A stretch of DNA of 64,000 nucleotides from Congeria kusceri (taxonomy: Eukaryota; Mollusca; Bivalvia; Myida; Dreissenidae). The translations under genes were made by a program, and so were the position numbers. This document shows, one piece after another, positions 25,201 through 37,200 of this stretch. The notes beneath the pieces were generated by a model, which ran no database searches, had not been told where the DNA came from, and was given only the letters and a program-made list of their open reading frames with translations. The number at the start of each line of letters is the position of its first letter. Positions within the stretch are counted from its first letter, which is position 1. The DNA lies in contig CM051029.1 in assembly GCA_027627225.1 (NCBI GenBank), positions 15,769,956 through 15,833,955 of the forward strand, in the 5' to 3' direction.

Positions 25201-28200
25201 CGGCCATGTTTGTTTTGATTTTATTTGATTTGCGGGGCCTACATTTAGTATTTCATAGCGATATTTATCGAATATTCGTAGTTTTCCGTGCATACTCGGA
25301 AAACTTTCGGAGTGACGGATGTGTACGAAATAAGGCGATATTGCACGAAGTTCATTAGAGTGCTAATACCTTAAAGTCTGCATTAATGAGTGGGTAAACA
25401 ATGCAGATAGGAAAATACGATTATTTAATTTTAATGTTTAGGTCACCTTTAAAGTCTGCATCAATGAGTGGTAAACAATGCAGATAAGAAAATACGATTA
25501 TTTAATTTTAATGTTTAGGTCACCTTTAAAGTCTGCATCAGTGAGTGGGTAAACAATGCAGATATGAAAATACGATTATTTAATTTTAATGTTTAGGTCA
25601 TCTTTAAAGTCTGCATCAATGAGTGGGTAAACAATGCAGATAGGAAAATACGATTATTTAATATTAATGTTTAGGTCACCTTTAAAGTCTGCATCAATGA
25701 GTGGGTAAACAATGCAGATAGGAAAATACTATTATTTAATAATAATGTTTAGGTCACCTTTAAAGTCTGCATCAATGAGTGGGTAAACAATGCAGATAGG
25801 AAAATACGATTATTTAATTTTAATGTTTAGGTCACCTTTAAAGTCTGCATTAATGAGTGGGTAAACAATGCAGATAGGAAAATACGATTATTTAATTTTA
25901 ATGTTTAGGTCACCTTTAAAGTCTGCATCAATGAGTGGTAAACAATGCAGATAAGAAAATACGATTATTTAATTTTAATGTTTAGGTCACCTTTAAAGTC
26001 TGCATCAATGAGTGGGTAAACAATGCAGATAGGAAAATACGATTATTTAATATTAATGTTTAGGTCACCTTTAAAGTCTGCATCAATGAGTTGGTAAACA
26101 ATGCAGATAGGAAAATACGATTATTTAATATTAATGTTTAGGTCACCTTTAAAGTCTGCATCAATGAGTGGGTAAACAATGCAGATAGGAAAATACGATT
26201 ATTTAATTTTAATGTTAAGGTCACCTTTAAAGTCTGCATCAATGAGTGGGTAAACAATGCAGATAGGAAAATACGATTATTTAATTTTAATGTTTAGGTC
26301 ACCTTTAAAGTCTGCCACCATAAAGTGGTAAACAATGCAGAGAGGAAAATATGAATATTTAATTTTAATGTTTAGGTCACCTTTAAGTCTGCCACTGTAA
26401 GTGGGTAAACAATGTAATTGATGAAGTTAAGAGTTATAAATAGGTTTATTAAATACACATCTTTAATCATATAAACAATGGTAAAGCTCAATAATAGAAT
26501 GCAACAATTGTTTTAAACATTTTTAAGAGTCAATATTTTGAGACTTGGGATGAAAAATATATACTCAAGAGGGGAATGGGACCCTATTTTGGCCCCAAAC
26601 TGGCCCTACAAAAATAACTGCTTTGTCACTTGAATGTTGATTTTACTTTCAGAGAATGGGGCACAGTGTTTCGAGAAGAAGATGAACAGCAGTAAGATAT
26701 CTCTTTTCCTTATAGTACTCTTTATTTTTTATGATGAGCATAGTATTTAAGAAAAAAAAACAAGGATAAAAAAATGTACAGGGTGCTGCTTAAAAAGAGC
26801 CTGGGGTGGGGGTGGGGGTGGGGGTGGGGATGGGAATGTTGGACTAGTACTTGGAGACTTTCAACTAGGATCAATTTAGGATCAAACAAGGTACAGGGTG
26901 CAGCTTAAAAAGAGCTGGATGGGGGTGGGTGGGTAGGGGAATGTTGGAATAGTACTTGGAAACTTTCAACTAGGGGCAATTTAGGATAAAAAAAAGGTAC
27001 AGGGTGCAACTTAAAAAAAGCTGAAAGTGGTTTGGGTAGTGGAATGTTGGACTAGTACTTGGAGACTTTCAACTAGGGTCAAAAGATCTAGGATCAAAAA
27101 ATGTACCGGGTACTGCTTAAAAAGAGCTTGAGGTGGGGGTGGGGAGGGGAATGTTGGACTAGTACTTGGAAACTTTCAACTAAGGTCAAAAGATCTGGGA
27201 TCAAAATAGGCACAGGGTACTGCTTAAAGGAGCCTGGGGTTGGGTTGGTTAGTGTCAAAAGATCTAATAGGGTGCTGCTGAAAAGGAGCAGGGGGGGGAG
27301 GCAGATCAGATCATTGACATTTTATCATAATTGGGGGTGGGGAGGGGAATGTTGGACTAGTACTTGGAAACTTTCAACTAGGGTCAAAAGATCTAGGATC
27401 AAAAAATGTACCGGGTACTGCTTAAAAAGAGCTTGAGGTGGGGGTGGGGAGGGGAATGTTGGACTAGTACTTGGAAACTTTCAACTAAGGTCAAAAGATC
27501 TGGGATCAAAATAGGCACAGGGTACTGCTTAAAGGAGCCTGGGGTTGGGTTGGTTAGTGTCAAAAGATCTAATAGGGTGCTGCTGAAAAGGAGCGGGGGG
27601 GGAGGCAGATCAGATCATTGACATTTTATCATAATTGGGGGTGGGGAGGGGAATGTTGGACTAGTACTTGGAAACTTTCAACTAGTGTCAAAAGATCTAA
27701 CAGGGTGCTACTGAAAAGGAGCAGGGGGGGGGGGGGGGGAAGCCAGATCAGATCATTGGCATTTTATCATAATTGGGTAAACCCATGGTTTTTATTCCTT
27801 TAAAGCTTCAAGTAATATTTTTGAGCAAGATCTTTTATATTGTAATGGTGATCAAAAAGTGGATGGGGGCAGCATCCAGCTATTTCACTGTGTGTCTTTC
27901 CTTGGTTAAGTTGTTTACATGCATGCTTTGAAGTTTTGTTTGTATCCTGTAGGTCAGTGCAGTTGGATGAGACAGAAAGTGTTTACATGCATGCTTTGAA
28001 GTTTTGTTTGTATCCTGTAGGTCAGTGCAGTTGGATGAGACAGAAAGTGTTTACATGCATGCTTTGAAGTTTTGTTTGTATCCTGCAGGTCAGTGCAGTT
28101 GGATGAGACAGAAATTGTTTACATGCATGCTTTGAAGTTTTGTTTGTATCCTGTAGGTCAGTGCAGTTGGATGAGACAGAAAGTGTTTACATGCATGCTT

Positions 28201-31200
28201 TGAAGTTTTGTTTGTATCCTGCAGGTCAGTGCAGTTGGATGGGACAGAAAGTGTTTACATGCATGCTTTGAAGTTTTGTTGTATCCTGTAGGTCAGTGCA
28301 GTTGGATGATACAGAAAGTGTTTACATGCATGCTTTGAGGTTTTGTTTGTATCCTGCAGGTCAGTGCAGTTGGTTGAAGTTTTGTTTGTATCCTGCAGGT
28401 CAGTGCAGTTGGTTGAAGTTTTGTTTGTATCCTGCAGGTCAGTGCAGTTGGTTGAAGTTTTGTTTGTATCCTGCAGGTCAGTGCAGTTGGTTGAAGTTTT
28501 GTTTGTATCCTGCAGGTCAGTGCAGTTGGCTGAAGTTTTGTTTGTATCCTGCAGGTCAGTGCAGTTGGTTGAAGTTTTGTTTGTATCCTGCAGGTCAGTG
28601 CAGTTGGTTGAAGTTTTGTTTGTATCCTGCAGGTCAGTGCAGTTGATTGAAGTTTTGTTTGTATCCTGCAGGTCAGTGCAGTTGGTTGAAGTTTTGTTTG
28701 TATCCTGCAGGTCAGTGCAGTTGGTTGCAGTTTTGTTTGTATCCTGCAGGTCAGTGCAGTTGGTTGCAGTTTTGTTTGTATCCTGCAGGTCAGTGCAGTT
28801 GGTTGAAGTTTTGTTTGTATCCTGCAGGTCAGTGCAGTTGGTTGAAGTTTTGTTTGCATCCTGCAGGTCAGTGCAGTTGGTTGAAGTTTTGTTTGTATCC
28901 TGCAGGTCAGTGCAGTTGGTTGAAGTTTTGTTTGTATCCTGCAGGTCAGTGCAGTTGGTTGAAGTTTTGTTTGTATCCTGCAGGTCAGTGCAGTTGGTTG
29001 AAGTTTTGTTTGTATCCTGCAGGTCAGCGCAGTTGGTTGAAGTTTTGTTTGTATCCTGCAGGTCAGTGCAGTTGGTTGAAGTTTTGTTTGTATCCTGCAG
29101 GTCAGTGCAGTTGATTGAAGTTTTGTTTGTATCCTGCAGGTCAGTGCAGTTGGTTGAAGTTTTGTTTGTATCCTGCAGGTCAGTGCAGTTGGTTGAAGTT
29201 TTGTTTGTATCCTGCAGGTCAGTGCAGTTGGTTGAAGTTTTGTTTGTATCCTGCAGGTCAGTGCAGTTGGTTGAAGTTTTGTTTGTATCCTGCAGGTCAG
29301 TGCAGTTGGTTGAAATTATGTTTGTATCCTGCAGGTCAGTGCAGTTGGTTGAAGTTTTGTTTCTATCCTGCAGGTCAGTGCAGTTGGATGAGACTGAAAG
29401 TGTTCAGGACCCTAAGAAACTTTGTTGGCTGCTGTTTTTAAATGCACAAGGTATGTGTTAAACATTTATTGACTGGATAGATACAAATGTCCAAAGTAAC
29501 ATTTAAAACAGTCTATTTAATAATCAATAATAATTCATTTCACTTAAATTGTTAAATCAGACTTTAAGTGATGAACAAAAAGAAGTCAAACTTCAATTAG
29601 AAAATATTTTTAACTGAAACGACATTTCGGCCTTGTTAGTCTTAATTAGGGGTGTCACGATATTAGAAATCCATATTGCAATGTTTTGCAATATTTTTCA
29701 ATGTATTAGCTCACCTGAGCATAACGTGCTCATGTTGAGCTTTTAGGATCGCCTTTTATCCGTTGTCCGTCGTGCGTCGTCCGTCGTGTGTGAACATTTT
29801 CATTCAAACAACATCTCCTCATAAACCGCTGCGCAGATTTTCACTAAATTTCACAAGAATTATCCTTGGGTGACCCTCTTTCAGAATTGTTCAAATCATT
29901 TCAGTCCGCTGCATATGTAGGTCACCAGAGCTAAAAATGGATTTAAAAAGTCAAAACTTTAAAAATCTTTTTCTCTGAAACTGCATTGCTGAGAGCTTTC
30001 ATATTTGGTATTTGGCATCCTCTAGTGGTCCTCTACAAAGATTATTCAAATGATGCCCCTAGGATCAAAACTTGCCACGCCCCGGGGGTCACATGGTTTA
30101 TATAGACTTGCATAGCAAAATGACTTAAACAAATTTATTTTCTGAATCTGCAGGGCCCGGAGGTTTCATATTTGGTATGTAAGATTGCATAGTGGTCGTC
30201 TACAAAGATTGTTCAAATGATGCTCCTGGGGTCAAAACTGGCCACACCCCGGGGGTCACATTGATTATATAGACCTAAATACTAAAATTACTTAAAAAAT
30301 CTCCTCTGAAACCGCAAGGCCCAGTGGTTTCATATTTGGTATGTGGCATCCTCTAGTGGTTCTCTTCAAAGATTGTTCAAATGAAATGATGCCCCTGGGG
30401 TCAAAACTGGCCACGTCCCAGGAGTCACATTGTTTATATAGACTTAAATAGCAAAATGACTTTTAAAATCTTCTCCTCTGAAACCGCAAGGCCCAGAGGT
30501 TTCATATTTGGTACGTAACATTGCATAGTGGTCCTCTACAAAGATTGTTCAAATGATGCCCCTTTGGTCAAAACTGGCAACAACCCGGTGGTCACATGGT
30601 TTATATAGACTGAAATAGCTAAATGACTTTGAAAATCTTCTTCTCCGAAACCGCAAGGCCCAGAGGTTTGGTATTTGGTTGGTAACATTGTATACCGGTC
30701 CTCTACAAAGACTTTTCAAATGATACCCCTGGGGTCAAAACTGGCCACGCCCCGAGGTCACATTGTTTTTATAGACTTAAATAGCAAAATTACAGCAAAA
30801 AGCTTGTCCTCTGAAACCGCAAAGCCTAGTGGATTCATATTTGGCATGTGGCATCCTCTAGTGGTCTTCTACAAAGATTGTTCAAATGATGCCCCTGGGG
30901 TCAAAACTGGCCACGCCCCAGGGGTCACGTTGTTTTAATAGACTTAAATAGCAAAATGACTTTAAAAATCTTCTCCTCTGAAACCGCAAGGCCCAGAGGT
31001 TTCATATTTGGTATGTAACATTGCATAATGGTCCTCTACAAAGATTGTTCAAATGATGCCCCTGTGGTCAAAACTGGTCACGCCCCAGGGATAACATTGT
31101 TTATATAGACTTAAATAGCAAAGTGACTTTACAAATCTTCTCTGAAACCGCAAGGCCCAGAGGTTTCTTATTTGGTATGTAATATTGCATAGTCGTCCTC

Positions 31201-34200
31201 TACAAAGATTGTTCAAATGATGCCCCTGGGGTTAAAACTGGCAACACCCTGGTCACATGGTTAATATCGACTTAACTAGCTAAATGACTGTGAAAATCTT
31301 CTCCGAAACCGCAAGGCTCAGAGGTTTGGTATTTGGTTGGTAACATTGTATAGCGGTCCTCAACAAAGAGTGTTCAAATGATACCCCTGGGGTCAAAACT
31401 GGCCACGCCCCGGGGGTCACATTGTTTATATAGACTTAAATAGCAAAATAACTGCAAAAATCTCCTCTGAAACCGCGATGCCTAGTGGTTTCATATTTGG
31501 TATGTGGCATCCTCTAGTGGTCGTCTACAAAGAGTGTTCAAATGATGCCCAGGGGTCAAAACTGGCCACGCCCTGGGGGTCACATTGTTTGTATAGACTT
31601 AAATAGCAAAACTACTTCAAGAATCTTCTCCTTTGAAACCGCAAGGCCCAGTGGTTTCATATTTGCTATGTAAGATTGCATACTGGTCTTCTACAAAGAT
31701 TGTTCAAAAAGATGCCCCTGGGGTCAAAACTGGGATGCCTTAAACTCAGGTGAGCGACCTAGGGCCATCGTGGCCCTCGTGTTGCGATATTTGTTGCCTG
31801 TCATTGCTGTTCACTGTATTTATTATAGTACATTCAGAGTGATTTTTTACATGTACATGCACTTTATTTATGTATACTTGTTTTATGCATAAACTATATA
31901 TGTATTACATGACATACAAAATCAGAACATTAAATCAGAACTTTAAACTGTTATTTATTAGCATATCAACAATGCTAAGTCGAAGAAAACTATTTCTTAT
32001 TCGCCCCCCCTTGCAGTTGACATACTGTCGCGTACTGAGGAGTTGATCCAGACCTACCACCTACTGCTGTGCTGCCTGGAATTCGTCCTGAGGGATTCTC
32101 CCGCCTTCCAGTTACAGTCTCCGTTCGGTAAAACATCAGTCTAGCTCTGTTGATGTCACGGTACCGAACTAAAGCGGGATTGGTGATTAGTGTGTAAGCG
32201 GCCCGGTTAGCTCACTTGATAGAGCACTCGCCCTGTCCTGGGTCCGAGTCCTGGACTGGCTGCACACTTTTCAACACCCGGCGACATTTGGTGCCCAACC
32301 TTGGACCGTGACGTTACCTGGGTATACTCACACAAAGCCCGTGGTTAATTATATAACACCCTGAATCTCTGAATTCGAGGACAAACAAATTCATATTTGA
32401 GCGAGAAAGGCATGTACTTGGTCACTTAAAGGGAGAAGTTGTGTGCCGGCCCAGTTAGCTCAGCTGGGTTTGAGTCCCGGACTGGCCGCACAATTTCTTC
32501 TTCCTGTGACATTAGTGTGAATGTTGGTAATACAATCCTGCGCAGTTAGTCTTCATATTCCTAAGCAGTTTAGATTCATTTCTTACCCAGCAAGTAATTG
32601 AATGGTGTTTTTGTAGTCTTAATATTCCTAAGCAGTTTAGATTCATGTCTTACCCAGCAAGTCATTGAATGGTGTTTTTGTAGTCTTGATATTCCTAAGC
32701 AGTTTAGATTCATGTCTTACCCAGCAAGTCATTGAATGGTGTTTTTGTAGTCTTGATATTCCTAAGCAGTTTAGATTCATGTCTTACCCAGCAAGTCATT
32801 GAATGGTGTTTTTGTAGTCTTGATATTCCTAAGCAGTTTAGATTCATGTCTTACCCAGCAAGTCATTGAATGGTGTTTTTGTAGTCTTGATATTCCTAAG
32901 CAGTTTAGATTCATGTCTTACCCAGCAAGTCATTGAATGGTGTTTTTGTAGTCTTGATATTCCTAAGCTGTTTAGATTCATGTCTTACCCAGCAAGTCAT
33001 TGAATGGTGTTTTTGTAGTCTTGATATTCCTAAGCAGTTTAGATTCATGTCTTACCCAGCAAGTCATTGAATGGTGTTTTTGTAGTCTTGATATTCCTAA
33101 GCAGTTTAGATTCATGTCTTACCCAGCAAGTCATTGAATGGTGTTTTTGTAGTCTTGATATTCCTAAGCAGTTTAGATTCATGTCTTACCCAGCAAGTCA
33201 TTGAATGGTGTTTTTGTAACTCCATCAGAGGTGTTATGTCTCGTTAGATTGAAAGTCAGTTGTACAATTCTGCTGCATGAAAGGTGAAAATGGCCAAATT
33301 GAAATTCTACAATAAGACGGTTATCTTTTTGTCTATCTCTGCATGTGTTTATGCCAGAAACATTTGGTTTGCTGGATACTGTGTATTGCAAAAACACTGA
33401 TCATCCGATTAAAACTGCTAACAAATACTAGCTTTATTTACTGCCGAACTTCGTGGCGATGTGGATTAAATCCGACTATTCACTGTTAAGATTTGTAGAG
33501 CTGCACGATCTTCTACATAAAACACAAAGAACTTCTTCTAGTTTCATAGTGTTGAAAATGTAAACACCGAACTGAACTTCAAACTGTTCAAATTCCATTT
33601 AATTAATGAAAATGTGTATAAATTTTTAGCTCATAATGCATTAGTTTATATGTTTGTTATCTCAACATTTAACATTTAATGTTTAGTTTAACGTGGATCA
33701 CCTTGTTAGTGCCTTTAAGATCTCAGACACGGCGAATGATTTACAGGCCATTCTGTCCTACGAAAGGAAAAAAATTACAGGCCAGTTGTAGATTTTTCCG
33801 GCCTAAATTGAGTTTGAAATACATTTTGTATGTACAGATACATAACAATTAACCGGACAGTAAGTCCGGCATATTTGATTTCACTGCCAAACTGTTACAT
33901 TTTTACCGGCAATGTCCGGCGGGCCTGCTTTTGCCATGTCTGTTCTAAGCCAACAAATGCTGTTTTGTTACCCCTACCAAGGATGCCATGTTTTTGTTGG
34001 CACTAGTTTGACTGTTATTCTGTTTGTTAGTTAGCAACTTGACACATAGATAATTGTATGATTTGGATGAAATATTTTGGGAAGGTTGGACATTGACCAT
34101 TGAACAAATGAATAGATTATGGTGGTGATCCCAGTCAGTGGGAAAGGATTTTTCCTTACGAGATAATTTCTTATGTCGACAATAATATGTAGACTTTTTC

Positions 34201-37200
34201 AAAAATCGATGGGATTTTCTCTGATTTTTATGAGATTTACAGCAATTACATTTATATTTCAATTAAGAAAAATGCACCATGCAAACGCTCTCGCTTCCCG
34301 TTCCCGGTTAGGTTTAATTAGCGTCTAATGATGTTGAATTTTCAGACTGCACAATAAATTTTATGGATAAAATCTCACAGCATAGTGACACAACTGCAAA
34401 ACTGCAAACAAGACTGAGCTTTGTGTTTTGTACGGCAGCGTTTTATCGATTCATACTAAAAAATGTTGGTGCTGCGTAAAATCGCATCGGTGAACATTTC
34501 CGTGCGATTTTTCTCATTATGCACAAATATTGCATTTCGCATGGGTTTCCCAGTCACTGTGATATGGATCACCTTCTGCATCCAGATTGTTTTAAAGGAT
34601 TCTTTATTATTGAAAGATAGGCAAGCAGCCATTTTATGTTGTAATACTAGTAGTATGTCACATGAGTGAAATGAACTGCCTTGGTGGAGGTCTGCGCTCT
34701 CCAAGTTCTTTTTAGTTTTCTTATGGTTTCTGGTACAATCTGTGGTATAGACTTTGTAAAATTTGTCATAAACGAAGTGACATTGCAAAGATTGTGACAG
34801 AAGAAAAATGGCTTTGTAAAACTTGTCACAGAAGGAAGGTGGCTTTGCAAAATTTGTCACAGAAGAAAGGTGACTTTGTAAAATTTGTAACAGAAAAAAG
34901 GTGACTTTGTAAAATTTGTCACAGAAGATAGGTGACTTTGTAAAATTTGTGACGGAAGAAAGGTGACTTTCAAAAATATGTCACAGAAGAATGGTGGCTT
35001 TTTAAAGTTTGCCGCATAAGAAATATGGCTTTGTAAAATTTGTCCCAGAAGAAAGGTGACTGCAACATTTGTCCCAGAAGAAAAGTGACTTTGCAAAATT
35101 TGCCACAGAAGAAAGGTGATTGCAAAATTTGTCTCAGAAGAAAGGTTATTGTATTGTCTAGAGTGAGTTAATGTTTATTCCAGACTCGTTAAAACTAGAG
35201 CGCAGTGCCATAGGTGGAAGTCCTCCGAGCCTCAACTTTGTGCGGACATTGGCAGAGAAATTTCACACAAGTTTAGACGAGGTAGGCTAGTGGTTGTTAA
35301 AAAACTATACGCTTCACAAGTAATGCTATGAGAAATTCTTGTTAAGCCAGATATTTGATCAATTATTTGAATGTTTTATGATTCATGCCATCACACAACT
35401 ATACAACTTCAATCTAATTGACTGCACAGTTGAGATATAAAACAGATCTTTTGATCCAGTCATCAAAATTTGCTGTTTGGCTAAGCAAGGGCGAATAACT
35501 TGAGAGCAAGTAAATGCTACAATCCCGCCTATATAAAACTAAGAAACTGAACAAGTCGGGTTCAAAAAATATCAGTGCAAGGCTTACGGGCTTGTTCTCT
35601 ATTTAACCACTGTTTGATATTTCATACAGTGAGATACAGTTTCTTCTGAATACATCGAGGCAATAATGCCCATGAGTATACATTTACATAATTTCCATAA
35701 ATACATATCAGAAAATAATCTGCATAGTATGTAATTTAAATATTTATTGATGTGACAGTGTATACGAATAAATTTACCAATGTTAAAATAACACTCTTAT
35801 CGCAAAAAGCCCCTAGGCAAACAAACAATAAAATATAGACATGATAATATTAACAAAAATATATAAATTTGTGGTTTAAATTAGAAACATGTTTGACTAG
35901 TTGAGCGAGAAGTACAAAACAACATACTGACATCAAGTTATGTATACACAGTAATACTTATAAAGTGCATCTCTTACTTTCATGGCATTGAAAACATATA
36001 CATATATGAGCCCATATGAAAACCTTCACCACATGTCAAGCTGACATTTGCCAAATTAGCCTTGCTACAATTGTATAAATCCGATTGGCGACAACATTTT
36101 TTCAAATAATTCTTTAATATACCCCCAAGTTAGAATGATTTTAGTTAAAAAATATGTAAGCTGGTCTAAAGAGGCCTGCTTCACATTAATGTGAACATTT
36201 TTCAGCTCAAGGTAATGCAGACCTCCACCCAGCCGTACTTTGAGAGTCTGAAGTCAGCAAATGGCAACCTCGATGTAAGTAGTAGTGTGTTCTGTTCTGT
36301 TTATGAAAACTGGGGGTTTAAAAGAGAAGTCATTAAATCCCCATATAGTTAATTTAGCAATATATTTTGCTACCCAATTTAGTGCAGTTTCTAATTGTTA
36401 CGTCCACAATCAAAGATGGCAGGGTTTATTGGTTCGCTAATGTAGGTCGGTCTTGTGGTCTCTCCTGTCAGTCGGTAGACCCCATTCATTTCCATTCTTA
36501 AAGTCCAACAGTTTTTATCCAATCTTCACCGAACTTGATAGAAATCTTTGTGGGCATATTATCTTAACCAAGTTTGATGATCAACCAAATCGCCCTATGA
36601 ACTGCAGAATTATGGCCCTTGATTTATATGAAATTACCATTTTTAGCAGTTAGGCTCTCTATGTCCAACAGTTTTCAATCCATCTTCACCAAACTTGATT
36701 TAAAGATTGTTTTTATCCTTGTGGGGGCGTACCTGTTTTACAGCTCTCGTAATAACATGACATCATGTTGAGTTTAAACCTATTTATTTTAGCTCTATCA
36801 AAGCCTGATGCTGACTGATACACGTTAGTTTCTGTTATGAGGATAGAACCAGTACTTGGTGTCTTTCCAGAAAGGTCATGGACTCATTCAAACGCTACCT
36901 GAGTAGGGATCGTGACCTCCTGACCCCATCTTCACAATACCGCTTGAGTCTGATTTTCAGGTTTAAGGTTAACTTTGGCCAGATATTTCAGGATCAGGCT
37001 CAAAAACCTGGATGATTTTGACTTGTTGGTCAAATATATATTGTACATGATTATAATATCCTGACAGCGTACATTTGCTATTTGACAGGAATATTTTTTT
37101 CTAAACCAAATACGTGTAATTATTCATGTTGCTTTATGTAGAAGAAAAATTATTTTGAAAATATTTTTTTGAGATCCCACTCATTTGAGCTGGAACATCA

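Larger units (their letters stand above)
18750..25370 (-). mobile_element. 6.6-kb TTAA-inserting DNA transposon encoding transposase-exonuclease
   Basis: Both ends carry the 17-bp inverted repeat GGTATTAGCACTCTAAT (18750 onward; its complement ends at 25370). TTAA stands at 18746-18749 and again at 25371-25374. Removing the element plus one TTAA rebuilds the 78-bp satellite unit exactly (CACC-TTTAAAG-TCTGC), proving the limits and direction of insertion. The internal gene fills 19670-25207 on the - strand. TTAA duplication with GG-termini fits the Kolobok superfamily better than classic Mutator (9-bp duplication) or piggyBac (CCC termini), although the transposase core resembles what databases label a Mutator-like domain; superfamily assignment is an inference. 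Perfect ends and an open gene suggest a young, possibly active copy. Confidence 0.93.

Noticed and set aside
18750..25370. piggyBac transposon
   Set aside because: TTAA duplication fits, but the ends begin GGTATT rather than CCC and the protein has the WQKRG/CGTC/HNHSGSA core instead of a piggyBac DDD transposase.
28343..29461. 372-codon + strand open frame
   Set aside because: It is the 39-bp acceptor array read through; the unit length is a multiple of three so several frames on both strands are open. Only its last 25 codons belong to a real RB1 exon.
30675..30938. 87-codon frame and similar ones at 45287, 45462, 45837
   Set aside because: Inside AGCTCACCTGAG elements; all share the same repeat-derived peptide.
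32190..32275. Functional tRNA gene
   Set aside because: A and B boxes are present but no complete cloverleaf or acceptor stem; followed by a SINE body.
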